DNA from: Wolbachia endosymbiont of Armadillidium arcangelii
GTDB lineage: Bacteria > Pseudomonadota > Alphaproteobacteria > Rickettsiales > Anaplasmataceae
Direction: 5' to 3'
DNA: 64,000 nt
NCBI RefSeq assembly: GCF_040207875.1
Contig: NZ_CP157942.1
Span: 310,001 to 374,000 of the forward strand
The notes beneath the pieces were generated by a model that did not search any database, had not been told where the DNA came from, and was given only the letters and a program-made list of their open reading frames with translations. The translations under genes and the position numbers were made by a program. Within the stretch, counting starts at the first letter, position 1; each line of letters opens with the position of its first letter. This document shows positions 16,191-24,925 of this stretch, piece after piece.

Positions 16191-18530
16191 TCATTTTGAA
16201 GGAGTAGATTTTTCTGAAGCTTCAGCAGGAACTATGTTTGGATCTGATAGTTCTGTATTTACCTTGATTGGCTCTAATGGAGTTTTCTGCTCTTCCGGTT
16301 TATCGTCTGGAATTGGAACAGGCCAATCCATAATGTTTTGCGGTATGTTTGTTCGAGCTTCCTCTTCCTTAGCCTCTCTTTGATCTGCTAAAGATGACGC
16401 ATTAACTACTGTACCTTTAGTAGCTTTTTGTCTTAGTTGTGTATTTTCTTCTTGTAATTGCTTTAAATTTTTCTTTAACTCATCAATCTCTTTTATTTTT
16501 TGTTTTAATTGCTCAGATATAGTTAGTTTGTCTCTAGTCAATTTTTTGTTTTCTTGTCTTAACCCACTAGCTATTCTGCTTGAGTTGTTGTTTACAGCTT
16601 GTATATCTTGGTCTTGCTGCTGCATGCTTGTTCTTCTACTTTCATATTCAACTTCAGTTTGAGTTGAGATAGCTGCCTGATATTTTTCCTGCTGTAATAT
16701 GTCCTGCAATTGCTCTAGAGCGTCTTTAACAGACTTCAGCTCTTCTTGTGTGTGTGTTAACATACCCTCCTTTGCCTTAAGTTGTTGTTTAAGCTTATCT
16801 ATTTCCTCATTCGTATTTACCTCACTCATCTCATCTGCGGGTGATCTTCCAGGTTCAAGTTGTCGAATTTTCCTCTCTAAATCTTCGTTTTTTCTCTGTA
16901 ATGCATTGAATTCTTGAGACAATAGTTTCATCTCTTTAGCCAATGTATTATTTTTCTCTTTTTCTTCCGTCAATTCTTCTACCAACTGCTTTTCGTGATT
17001 ATCCTTTAAACCTTCTGCCAATGTTTTCTTTAGATCATTTTCCAAATTTGCATTCTTTTTTTCTAGTGCACTTAACTTAGCTTCACTTTGCTCTAATTTT
17101 TTCTGCTGCTCTTCATTTATCCTATTTATTTCATTTTCTTTATCTTTCAACTGATCACTTAACTTACCAATTGCATTATTTTTACCCTGTAGTTCTTTTT
17201 CTAACGCCTTTATTTCTTGTGTTAGTTGTTCAATACCTTGATCTTTTTCTTGCGTTATTCTTTTCAATTCAGCTTTAAGTCTTTTAACTTCTCCTTCCAA
17301 AATTTGCTTTTCTTCACTTAATGTTCTTATCTCTGTATCACCTTCCTTTTCTATATTTTGATTAAGTTCTTCTGATTTTTTGAGTTTCTCTGTAAGTGAC
17401 TTAATAGAAGCATCTTGTTCCTTGATTTTTTGATCTCTTTCAAATATTGCTTGCTGTTGTTCATTAACTTCCTTTTTCAAGGAGTTACGTTCTGACTTTA
17501 GATCCTCAAGCTGCTTTGCCTGCTTTGCAAAATATTGAGCAAACGTTTCTTTTTCTTCTTTTAACTCCTCAATTCCATCTATAATTTCATCCACTCCATT
17601 TTCTGATCCTTCTTGTTCATACTCTTTCTCGTCATCAGACATGCTATTCTCAAGCATTTCATCTTCTTCGTCACTAAATTCACTAACGCCAGAGAAAGAA
17701 CTTCTACGCGAACCAGGAGAGGAATATCCACTACTACTTAGTATAGGTGACTGTGGTGAATTTTTTGTAAATGTTTCCTCTGCTGGTGTTTGCTGCTCGT
17801 TCACACTTTTGCCCATGTCAGTAAAAGCTTGATACAGAATTTTTCCGTTGATAAAAACTTCTTTATTCTGCTCAACTAATTCTAATATTTTCTTTTTTGT
17901 TTCTTCTGATTCTAAATCTTTGAAAATTAAATCACCAAATTTTGGCTCACCAATCACTTTTTCTATGCCATTAGAATTTACTTCTACAGTCATGCTACAA
18001 TCTACGCTATTGCCTTTAGAATCCTTAGCTTGCCAGTTAATGGTCATCTCACATGAGCTTGAACCAGTAAAACCATAGTGCCTTTCGCTGCCTTTTTTGG
18101 TTGCAGTTATTTGACTATCTTTCCCTAAAGATAGGTTATAAACCTTACCTTCGTCGCTGGCTCTCAAAAGGGTACTAATCTCTATTGGTTTTTCTTTATT
18201 TTCAAACCTAATTTGAAAGTCATTATCTTTTGTTGTATATACTAAGAAATTTTCACCTGGTAGGGATGCTTCAAAATTTTTATGTGTTTCATTTATTGAT
18301 TGCTCAAATTTTTGAAACTCATTTTCCCACTTTAAATTTATCTGTTCTTTAATGTCCTTATCTTTGCGTAAAGGGCCAATAAAATACCAAATTAAGTTTT
18401 CTTCCTCTAGTTTTTTTATAAAATCCTGAAAATTGTTGCAAGATTCAATGAAACTTAAAATATCATTTTTCTTTTGCTCATCTACATCTAAATCTTGATT
18501 TTCAGCTATAAATAAGTTTTCTTTTGGCAT
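16191..18530 (-). CDS. Large coiled-coil protein of unknown function (candidate effector)
   Basis: The protein has 779 residues and no signal peptide or membrane helix. Residues 1-235 look globular, with aromatic and beta-rich stretches such as WYFIGPLRKDK. Residues about 240-320 are Ser/Pro-rich and then very acidic (SGYSSPGSRRSSFSG, SDEEDEMLE). From about 320 to 715 there is a near-continuous heptad coiled coil rich in Lys, Glu, Gln and Leu. A Pro-rich tail (DWPVPIPDDKPEEQ) follows. The organisation suggests an elongated, scaffold-like or cytoskeleton-binding protein. It stands alone between comF and a divergent phosphohexomutase gene. The idea that it is secreted is inference. I do not recognise the family. 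Confidence 0.8.
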   Translation of the reverse strand: MPKENLFIAENQDLDVDEQKKNDILSFIESCNNFQDFIKKLEEENLIWYFIGPLRKDKDIKEQINLKWENEFQKFEQSINETHKNFEASLPGENFLVYTTKDNDFQIRFENKEKPIEISTLLRASDEGKVYNLSLGKDSQITATKKGSERHYGFTGSSSCEMTINWQAKDSKGNSVDCSMTVEVNSNGIEKVIGEPKFGDLIFKDLESEETKKKILELVEQNKEVFINGKILYQAFTDMGKSVNEQQTPAEETFTKNSPQSPILSSSGYSSPGSRRSSFSGVSEFSDEEDEMLENSMSDDEKEYEQEGSENGVDEIIDGIEELKEEKETFAQYFAKQAKQLEDLKSERNSLKKEVNEQQQAIFERDQKIKEQDASIKSLTEKLKKSEELNQNIEKEGDTEIRTLSEEKQILEGEVKRLKAELKRITQEKDQGIEQLTQEIKALEKELQGKNNAIGKLSDQLKDKENEINRINEEQQKKLEQSEAKLSALEKKNANLENDLKKTLAEGLKDNHEKQLVEELTEEKEKNNTLAKEMKLLSQEFNALQRKNEDLERKIRQLEPGRSPADEMSEVNTNEEIDKLKQQLKAKEGMLTHTQEELKSVKDALEQLQDILQQEKYQAAISTQTEVEYESRRTSMQQQDQDIQAVNNNSSRIASGLRQENKKLTRDKLTISEQLKQKIKEIDELKKNLKQLQEENTQLRQKATKGTVVNASSLADQREAKEEEARTNIPQNIMDWPVPIPDDKPEEQKTPLEPIKVNTELSDPNIVPAEASEKSTPSK

Positions 18531-18659
18531 AATTTCTATTTTTAGAGAACTATGTTATAATATTAGTATATTTTCTTAAAAAATCAACTAATCTTATAGT
18601 TAAATAAACTTGAGTATTTGGCGGGAATGTTATATATTAACCACTCCAAGAAGTGCACT

Positions 18660-19985
18660 ATGGACAATACTATTATAAGAAAATACGATATTAGAGGTGT
18701 GGTAGGCAGAGACCTGCAAATCAGTGATGGATACGAGATAGGCAGAAAATTTGGTCAAACTGCAGCTAACGTTTGTGTAGGCTATGACAGCAGGATAGAT
18801 TCACCAAGCATAGAAAAAGAATTAATCAGAGGCTTAATTTTATCCGGTGCGAATGTTATACGCGTTGGGCTCTGTTCTTCACCTATGCTCTACGCTGCAA
18901 CGATGCAGGCAGACCTTGGAATTATGATCACTGCTTCTCATAACCCCAGCGAATATAATGGCTTTAAATTTTTCAGTAGTAAAAAAGTTTACTCAGATCA
19001 AGAAATGAAGGAAATTATAGGCAGTACAATTAAAAACAGCACGAAAATTGGAAGCTTAATTAACACGAACACATATAGTGAGTATATTCACATATTAAAA
19101 AATGCGCTCAAGAATAACACTACACAAAAACTAAAAATAGCCTGGGATTTTGGCAATAGTCCAACAATTGTAAGATATATTGAAAAGGTTTTACCAGATC
19201 ATATACACATCGTAACCAATAACTCTATAGATGGAACATTTCCACTGCATGATCCAGATCCCATAGAAGAAAAAAATCTTGCTCAGTTAATCAATATTGT
19301 CAAGAAAGATAAATGTGATCTTGGTATTGCACTTGATGGTGATGGTGATAGGGTACGCTTGATTGATAATAAAGGTAATGTTGTTTCCAATGATCACTTA
19401 TTTATGATTTTTGCACGTGAAGTATTGGCGGAACACCCAAAAAGCAAAGTTATTGCCAACGTAAAAATGAGTATGAAAGTGCATGATCTCGTTAGTAAAT
19501 TAGGAGGACAAATAATTACCTGTGCCACTGGACACTCACTAGTTAAGAAAAAGATGGTAGAAGAAGGAGCAAAGTTTGCCGGTGAACTCAGTGGCCATTT
19601 TTTCTTTTCTGAGCTGGGTTTTGATGATGGACTATATTCTGCTATTAAAGCCATTGACATTTTACTTAAGAAAAACCAAAGCCTATCTGAGATGATTGAA
19701 GACTTACCAAAGTTATATATCACTCATGAAGTGAAAATTGTAGTAAAGGATGAGAAAAAATTTCAAATAATTGAGTCAATAAAGGAGACACTAAAGCAGA
19801 AAAATATTGTATTTTCAGAGCTTGATGGTATTAAGGTAACTGATAATAAAGGTTGGTGGCTTCTTAGAGTATCAAATACGCAAAACTGCATTACAGCAAG
19901 ATGTGAAGGAAATACCTTAGAAGATTTTGAACTCACTAAAAAAGTTTTGTTTTATTACATCGATGAACTAAAATCATACATTTAA
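18660..19985 (+). CDS. Phosphomannomutase/phosphoglucomutase
   Basis: This is an alpha-D-phosphohexomutase, interconverting hexose 1- and 6-phosphates through a phosphoserine. It shows the N-terminal IIRKYDIRG, the active-site Ser in TASHNPSEYNG, the metal loop DGDGDR, the sugar-binding GELSGHFFF and the C-terminal phosphate-binding RVSNTQNCITARCEG. From ATG at 18660 it has 441 residues, the usual PMM/PGM size; in-frame starts at 18618 and 18627 would add an atypical extension. Substrate (mannose or glucose) cannot be read from sequence. It is divergent from the coiled-coil gene and convergent with cvpA. Confidence 0.92.
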   Translation: MDNTIIRKYDIRGVVGRDLQISDGYEIGRKFGQTAANVCVGYDSRIDSPSIEKELIRGLILSGANVIRVGLCSSPMLYAATMQADLGIMITASHNPSEYNGFKFFSSKKVYSDQEMKEIIGSTIKNSTKIGSLINTNTYSEYIHILKNALKNNTTQKLKIAWDFGNSPTIVRYIEKVLPDHIHIVTNNSIDGTFPLHDPDPIEEKNLAQLINIVKKDKCDLGIALDGDGDRVRLIDNKGNVVSNDHLFMIFAREVLAEHPKSKVIANVKMSMKVHDLVSKLGGQIITCATGHSLVKKKMVEEGAKFAGELSGHFFFSELGFDDGLYSAIKAIDILLKKNQSLSEMIEDLPKLYITHEVKIVVKDEKKFQIIESIKETLKQKNIVFSELDGIKVTDNKGWWLLRVSNTQNCITARCEGNTLEDFELTKKVLFYYIDELKSYI

Positions 19986-20106
19986 ATTTTTTTGATGGTT
20001 TGTTTATTCAAAAATGTCTGCAGTTTTGTTTGATTAATAATAGGGATTGGTATGACCTATGGCGCACTGCTGTGAATAACAGCTGTCTAATCTAGTTTAG
20101 CTATAG

Positions 20107-20124
20107 AAAGTGAATACTCACTTT
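20107..20124. terminator. Short hairpin at the end of cvpA
   Basis: AAAGTGA (20107-20113) and TCACTTT (20118-20124) form a perfect 7-bp stem with a 4-base loop, overlapping the cvpA stop codon in the gap between convergent phosphohexomutase and cvpA genes. It may terminate one or both transcripts. Confidence 0.35.
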
Positions 20125-20705
20125 TCTTTATTATTTTTAGATTTTTCTTGATCAACCATTTCCTCACCAATCTCTTTTATTTTTAGTATCAACGACTCTG
20201 GTACATACATGTCAATTACTTCTTCTGTTGTCACAAATAGAGCCTGGTAAGAGTGTGAATTGATTATCCAGTTAGGCAATATGTCTTCTGCTTCTATTTT
20301 AGACTCCCCCTCTTTTTTATCGTATACTGCGTGGCAATATAAGTGCACAGCAAAAAATAGTACATAAGAAAGCAATATTCCTCTAAGTGCTCCGACAAAC
20401 ATTCCAGTAACTCTATCCATTAATCCCAACCTTATGGGTGATAATATGTACATTAGCCAATTATTCATTGTCATGAATGTAAGATTAAGTACGATAAATA
20501 CAGAGATTGTAGAAAGTATGTTCTGTGTGACTTTAGAGTCAAAATACTTACTATAATTTATAACAAAAAAATCATAGTAACTGGCTGTCAAAAAGACTGA
20601 TAAGAACAAGAACATTAATGCGCATAGCTCTTTTATAAAACCTCTAGTTATCGATATTATTACACACAAGACAATAATAAAGATAATTAGGCTATCGAAA
20701 AACAT
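20118..20705 (-). CDS. cvpA: CvpA family membrane protein
   Basis: The 195-residue protein has four predicted membrane helices (about residues 3-20, 25-45, 62-85 and 100-125). The usual CvpA features are an ISxTRGFIKEL-like turn after helix 1 and a DRVTGMFVGALRGILLSYV segment. A charged cytoplasmic tail rich in Lys/Glu follows. CvpA is needed for colicin V production in E. coli and is linked to envelope homeostasis in other bacteria; the molecular role is unclear. It follows ribE on the same strand with a 57-bp gap and may share its transcript. Confidence 0.85.
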   Translation of the reverse strand: MFFDSLIIFIIVLCVIISITRGFIKELCALMFLFLSVFLTASYYDFFVINYSKYFDSKVTQNILSTISVFIVLNLTFMTMNNWLMYILSPIRLGLMDRVTGMFVGALRGILLSYVLFFAVHLYCHAVYDKKEGESKIEAEDILPNWIINSHSYQALFVTTEEVIDMYVPESLILKIKEIGEEMVDQEKSKNNKEK

Positions 20706-20762
20706 ATTTTGTATCTATATGATTTTCAAGATATAATAGTTATAAATAACAAAGTTGTAAAA

Positions 20763-21350
20763 TTAATTGTGTTGATATTTTATCAGCTGGTCTAAGTACC
20801 GAGCAATCATATCAACTTCTAAATTTAGGCAATTACCTGTTTTATTATGCTGAAAAGTTGTGTTTTTCCATGTATAGGGAATGATATTCACAGTGAACTC
20901 TTGATTGACAACTGAATTTACTGTGAGAGAAACCCCATCTAGCGTTATAGAACCTTTTTTCGCAACAAATTTAATTAATTCTTGTGGGCACGATAACTTG
21001 ACTTCATGAGAATCTAAATTTCGTTCAATTGTTAAGATTCTTACTATCCCATCAACATGGCCCTGAACCAAGTGGCCATCAATCCTATCACTCAGTTTCA
21101 TTGCTTGTTCTAGGTTTATTTTTTTTCCTATTTTCCACATATTTAAGTTAGAAACCTTCATAGTTTCTTGAGATAATTGAACTATGAATACATCGTTCAT
21201 TATGTCGACAACAGTTAAACACACTCCGGAGCAGGCTATTGAATCTCCTTTATTTACAGAGGATAAATTTTGTGTTTTGATGTGGAAGGAGTTAGAGTGA
21301 GTGGTGATATCAATTACAGTTCCAATATCTGTAATAATTCCTTTAAACAT
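20763..21350 (-). CDS. ribE: Riboflavin synthase, alpha chain
   Basis: The enzyme dismutates two 6,7-dimethyl-8-ribityllumazines to riboflavin, the last step of vitamin B2 synthesis. The internal duplication is visible: an N-terminal barrel with MFKGIITDIGTV and a CSGVCLTVV turn, and a second barrel with KGSITLDGVSLTVNSV. The junction DGHLVQGHVDG is conserved. The length of 195 residues is standard. The gene starts 40 bp after the unknown 588-residue protein gene and precedes cvpA. Other rib genes are not adjacent. Riboflavin supply is one proposed nutritional contribution of Wolbachia to hosts. Confidence 0.95.
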   Translation of the reverse strand: MFKGIITDIGTVIDITTHSNSFHIKTQNLSSVNKGDSIACSGVCLTVVDIMNDVFIVQLSQETMKVSNLNMWKIGKKINLEQAMKLSDRIDGHLVQGHVDGIVRILTIERNLDSHEVKLSCPQELIKFVAKKGSITLDGVSLTVNSVVNQEFTVNIIPYTWKNTTFQHNKTGNCLNLEVDMIARYLDQLIKYQHN

Positions 21351-21390
21351 GCAATAAAATAAATAATTATATCACAAAAGATCTTATTTG

Positions 21391-23118
21391 TTAGGTGCGC
21401 AAAAGAAGATCTTTTTTACTTATCTGCTCAATAGATTCTACAGAATATTTAGAATATATAAGGTAAGCCAGGCTCAAAACGCACAGTGTAATTAATATTG
21501 GTAACCCTATGTTTAATGTTAGACCGATACTTTCCCTTTTTTCTGTTGGCACCAATTCCTTTAAAATTGACACTTTTCCCAGCGGCAAGTGCCATAGGCA
21601 GAGTGCTGATATAGAAGCTGCTACTAAAAATAGACAAAAATAAGTCTCTTTCGAAGAAAACATAGCTTTTAATGGTGATTTGAGACTAATATTAGTAGGC
21701 AATCGAGTTTTAGCTTCATTTATTTTTGGTAAATGGTCTACAGCTTTGCTTGGTAAAATTTCATGAGAAATCTTCCTAAGCTGTGGAGAAGATTGTATAG
21801 GAATGCCCGAAACTAATTTGAGCAATTGCACTTTTTTTCTATCTACTTGCTTTTTTAAATATTCTTTACCTAGAAGTGAGTTATTAGGAGGTTGTGGGCT
21901 TTTGAGTACCTTTACTTCTGATATCTCATTCGGCTCTAATATTTCATGTAGTTGTTTATCTTGGAAATAAATAATATTAAACACTGAGTTGAAAATATTG
22001 TAAAATGTATCTGGATCTTGATTTTTATATTTACTTACTACTTCTACGAATATTTCATCGAGTTTTTTTCCCTTGTGCTCAGCCAAATTATCTACTATAG
22101 CTAATCTAGCATCAAATTGAACTTGTTTTATGATTGATTGTTTTTCCTCTTCCGATAGTTCTTTGGCCTGCTTTTTCGACTTCTTTTTTCTGTTAGCTTT
22201 AAAGTAGTCTGTGTGCGACCTAGTTTGACCTATATCCCGCTCTGTTTCTTGAGACACTAAATTTCTTGTGCTATCCTCTGTTGTCTGAGTAGCTGACACT
22301 GGTTCTTTTTCTTTTTGGTCAAGTGCTGGAATAACACCAGGTGGCATATTGTTACTCTGTATAGAAAATTTGGGCAGTTGTGGGAAAAAGAATTGTGCCG
22401 TATTAAAAAAATTGAATGGCTGAAAAAGAGACCTAAACCAGGAAAAATTTTCATGCATTGCAGCAACAATTACTGGTGGACGTGTAATTTGCTTTCTGTT
22501 ACTTGCTATATTGTAGCCAAACGAACTTTGCACAATTTGTTTATCTTGCGTGTTCCCTTTTTCAACCACATTTTCGTTTTTATTTTCAGTTTCTTCTACT
22601 TGTAATGTATCTTGATTTTGCTCCTCATTTTTGGCTTTTTCTATATGTTTTAGCCGCTCATTCAAGGATGCCTCAATTTGTTGCAAGCTATTGAGGTTGA
22701 TGTTTTTAACGTCTGTTTGTAGCGTTATTGTTATGCCCTGTAGAAGGATTTGAATTGGAGCATTACTTATGAATTTTTCTACAGTTTTGTTAGTTTTATA
22801 GTAGTTATTGTATAATTCTTCACTTTCTTTTAGCACTTTTATATTGGCTGTGAAGTTTTTCTCCCGAGAAAGGCAGATAAAAAAATCAATTAAATATTTT
22901 GTTTGAGATAATACTGCATTAGGGTTTACCTCTGTTAGCAGCTTGAGCTTAAATGAAAACTCTTGTGTATCACTTGCAACATTTTTTGAGCGAATGGTGC
23001 TAATCTCCAGCACTTCATTAGAAAATGCTTTACTTATGTCTTTGGATCTATCCTTAAAAAACTTAGGTAAATCCTCCATTTCGTATTTTCTCTGAGTTTT
23101 TATGTTACTGTTATGCAT
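21391..23118 (-). CDS. Unknown protein with long polar region and two C-terminal membrane helices
   Basis: About 575 residues from ATG at 23118; ATG at 23079 or TTG at 23157 are alternatives, and no clear Shine-Dalgarno decides. The N-terminal half is helical and Lys/Glu-rich (about 30-215). A Gln/Thr-rich low-complexity part follows, then a Lys-rich segment with KKKSKKQAKELSEEEKQ, a helical domain (about 340-430) and a basic stretch. Two hydrophobic segments lie near the C-terminus: one contains YFCLFLVAASISALCLW, the other ILITLCVLSLAYLIYS. A membrane-anchored protein with a large cytoplasmic or exported domain is likely. No family is recognised. It is the first gene before ribE-cvpA. Confidence 0.7.
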   Translation of the reverse strand: MHNSNIKTQRKYEMEDLPKFFKDRSKDISKAFSNEVLEISTIRSKNVASDTQEFSFKLKLLTEVNPNAVLSQTKYLIDFFICLSREKNFTANIKVLKESEELYNNYYKTNKTVEKFISNAPIQILLQGITITLQTDVKNINLNSLQQIEASLNERLKHIEKAKNEEQNQDTLQVEETENKNENVVEKGNTQDKQIVQSSFGYNIASNRKQITRPPVIVAAMHENFSWFRSLFQPFNFFNTAQFFFPQLPKFSIQSNNMPPGVIPALDQKEKEPVSATQTTEDSTRNLVSQETERDIGQTRSHTDYFKANRKKKSKKQAKELSEEEKQSIIKQVQFDARLAIVDNLAEHKGKKLDEIFVEVVSKYKNQDPDTFYNIFNSVFNIIYFQDKQLHEILEPNEISEVKVLKSPQPPNNSLLGKEYLKKQVDRKKVQLLKLVSGIPIQSSPQLRKISHEILPSKAVDHLPKINEAKTRLPTNISLKSPLKAMFSSKETYFCLFLVAASISALCLWHLPLGKVSILKELVPTEKRESIGLTLNIGLPILITLCVLSLAYLIYSKYSVESIEQISKKDLLLRT

Positions 23119-23881
23119 GAGTAAATTTTTTAATGTAGAGTGAAATAAAAAACACAATTAGTCAATAAATTAATAATTAGAGTACCCTTGCATAACAGTA
23201 GCGTGTTAGATTCAATAAAAGCAGAAAAAGTTACTTTACAAACCTCATCAGTCTTCTTATCATGACAATGAGAGTATTTATCCTTGTTTTTAATCTCTGC
23301 AGATTTAACAACAAAATTCAGTAAAAAACTCAGGTATATATTGGCAGATTACATAAAATTATAGCGGCTGCATGTCTTTTTTATTTTTTCTACATTCAGC
23401 CAAAACGCTCTTTAAATAAGCGTTAGCACATTATTACAATGCCAATTTACATTATTATAGGGTCAAAACTCACTACTGAGGGATTCTTTTGCCTTTTTTT
23501 GCTTGGTAAATTTCTTAATATTTTTGATTAGTTAGGAGTCCTATAGAGATGTTATTCCAGCACTTCTTACTACCTGTTATGGATCCCAGTGTCAAGCACT
23601 GGGATGACAAGAAAGAAAGCGCTGATTTCATATGCATCTGATAAAAAAGATGATGTCATGCCAGTGCCCAGACACTGGCATTCAGTTTTTTCATGATCAT
23701 CAAAACGTTGTATTTTAACATAAAACGGCTACTTTTATGCTTACCAACCTAATAAAATTCCTGGATTCCAGACTGGAATGACAAGAAGGAGAGTACTGGG
23801 ATGACACCTTTTTATCCAAATAGTTTTATTGATGATATTAAAGATTTCACTATAATGAAAGTTTAAGCTAGCGTTTTTAAG
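23119..23881. other. Long non-coding region with repeats upstream of pheS
   Basis: No gene is seen in this 760-bp gap. It holds a small hairpin (AACGCT at 23404-23409 and AGCGTT at 23419-23424), a run of palindromic repeats at 23580-23800, and AT-rich sequence. A promoter for pheS probably lies in the last 80 bases (for example TATAAT near 23850), but no good -35 is seen. Confidence 0.5.
23580..23805. repeat. Cluster of dispersed palindromic repeats
   Basis: Three members occur close together: GGATCCCAGTGTCAAGCACT at 23581-23600, running on into GGGATGAC; ATGCCAGTGCCCAGACACTGGCAT at about 23658-23681; and GGATTCCAGACTGGAATGAC at about 23763-23782, plus a half-site ACTGGGATGAC at 23796. They match the element inside hscA. 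Confidence 0.75.
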
Positions 23882-24925
23882 GTGAACAGGGAGCTAATAA
23901 GTGAAATACCTTTACTTGAAGATAAGGCAGTTTCTGAGATTGAAAGTGCTGCTTCTTTGCAAGATTTAGAAAAAGTTAGGTTGTCATACTTGGGGAGAAA
24001 GGGTCTAATAAAGGCTTATTTTGATGATTTAAAGAATATAGATGATGCAAGAGAAAAACGCGATCTAGGTGCAGTTATTAACGTTTTACGCAATAAGATA
24101 GACCAGCTTATAACAAGCAAAGAAAATGAACTAAAAGCTGAAGAAGTTAAATTAAAACTGCAAAATGAAGCAGTTGATATCACACTGCCTGTCAGACCAG
24201 AAAGAATTGGCAAGATTCATCCACTGAGCAAAGTTATAAGTGAAGTAAAGCTCATTTTTGCACATATGGGCTTCAAAGCAGTTGATGGTCCTGATATTGA
24301 AGATGAATTTCATGTGTTTGATGCGCTAAACACTCCGAGTCACCACCCTGCGCGCGAAGAGCAGGATACCTTCTATTTAAGAAACAAAATAAATGATAAA
24401 AGAGTGGTGCTGCGCACTCATACCTCATCTGTGCAGATTAGAACCATGGAAAAGACAAAAACTTTTCCAATTAAAATAGTGACTGCAGGTAGGGTATACA
24501 GAAATGACTTTGATGCAACTCACACTCCTATGTTTCACCAGATAGAAGGGCTTTATGTTAATGAAAATGTCAATATGGGCCAATTAAAGTTTACTATTCA
24601 TCGCTTCCTTAGTAAATTTTTCGGAGATAAAGGTCTAAAAATACGCTTTCGTAATAGTTTTTTCCCTTTCACTGAGCCTTCTGCAGAAGTGGATATAAGC
24701 TATAAAGATAGTAAATGGATTGAAGTACTTGGATGCGGTATGGTGCACCCAAATGTCTTTCAAAATGTTGGCATAGACCATACTAAATACAGTGGCTTTG
24801 CATTTGGGATTGGTATAGAAAGGCTAGCAATGCTGAAATATCAAATTAGTGATCTAAGGAGCTTTTATGACAACAGAATCAGTTGGCTCAACCATTATGG
24901 TTTTCATTTTTCGTCTTTAAGATAA
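23882..24925 (+). CDS. pheS: Phenylalanyl-tRNA synthetase, alpha subunit
   Basis: PheS is the catalytic subunit of the (alpha-beta)2 enzyme that charges tRNA-Phe. An N-terminal coiled coil (about residues 1-85) is followed by a class II catalytic domain. Motif 1 lies around the HPLSKVISEVKLIFAHMGF block; motif 2 is at the FPIKIVTAGRVYRND block; motif 3 is GFAFGIGIERLAM. Length is 347 residues, usual for alphaproteobacteria. The start is GTG at 23882, preceded by TTTTTAAGG. The stop is followed directly by the glmU start, so the two are co-transcribed. The beta subunit gene is not in this window. Confidence 0.96.
   Translation: MNRELISEIPLLEDKAVSEIESAASLQDLEKVRLSYLGRKGLIKAYFDDLKNIDDAREKRDLGAVINVLRNKIDQLITSKENELKAEEVKLKLQNEAVDITLPVRPERIGKIHPLSKVISEVKLIFAHMGFKAVDGPDIEDEFHVFDALNTPSHHPAREEQDTFYLRNKINDKRVVLRTHTSSVQIRTMEKTKTFPIKIVTAGRVYRNDFDATHTPMFHQIEGLYVNENVNMGQLKFTIHRFLSKFFGDKGLKIRFRNSFFPFTEPSAEVDISYKDSKWIEVLGCGMVHPNVFQNVGIDHTKYSGFAFGIGIERLAMLKYQISDLRSFYDNRISWLNHYGFHFSSLR

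Noticed and set aside
22315..22694. Two plus-strand frames with Trp/Cys-rich sequence inside the 588-residue gene
   Set aside because: Composition is unlike protein and they lie antisense to a long frame.
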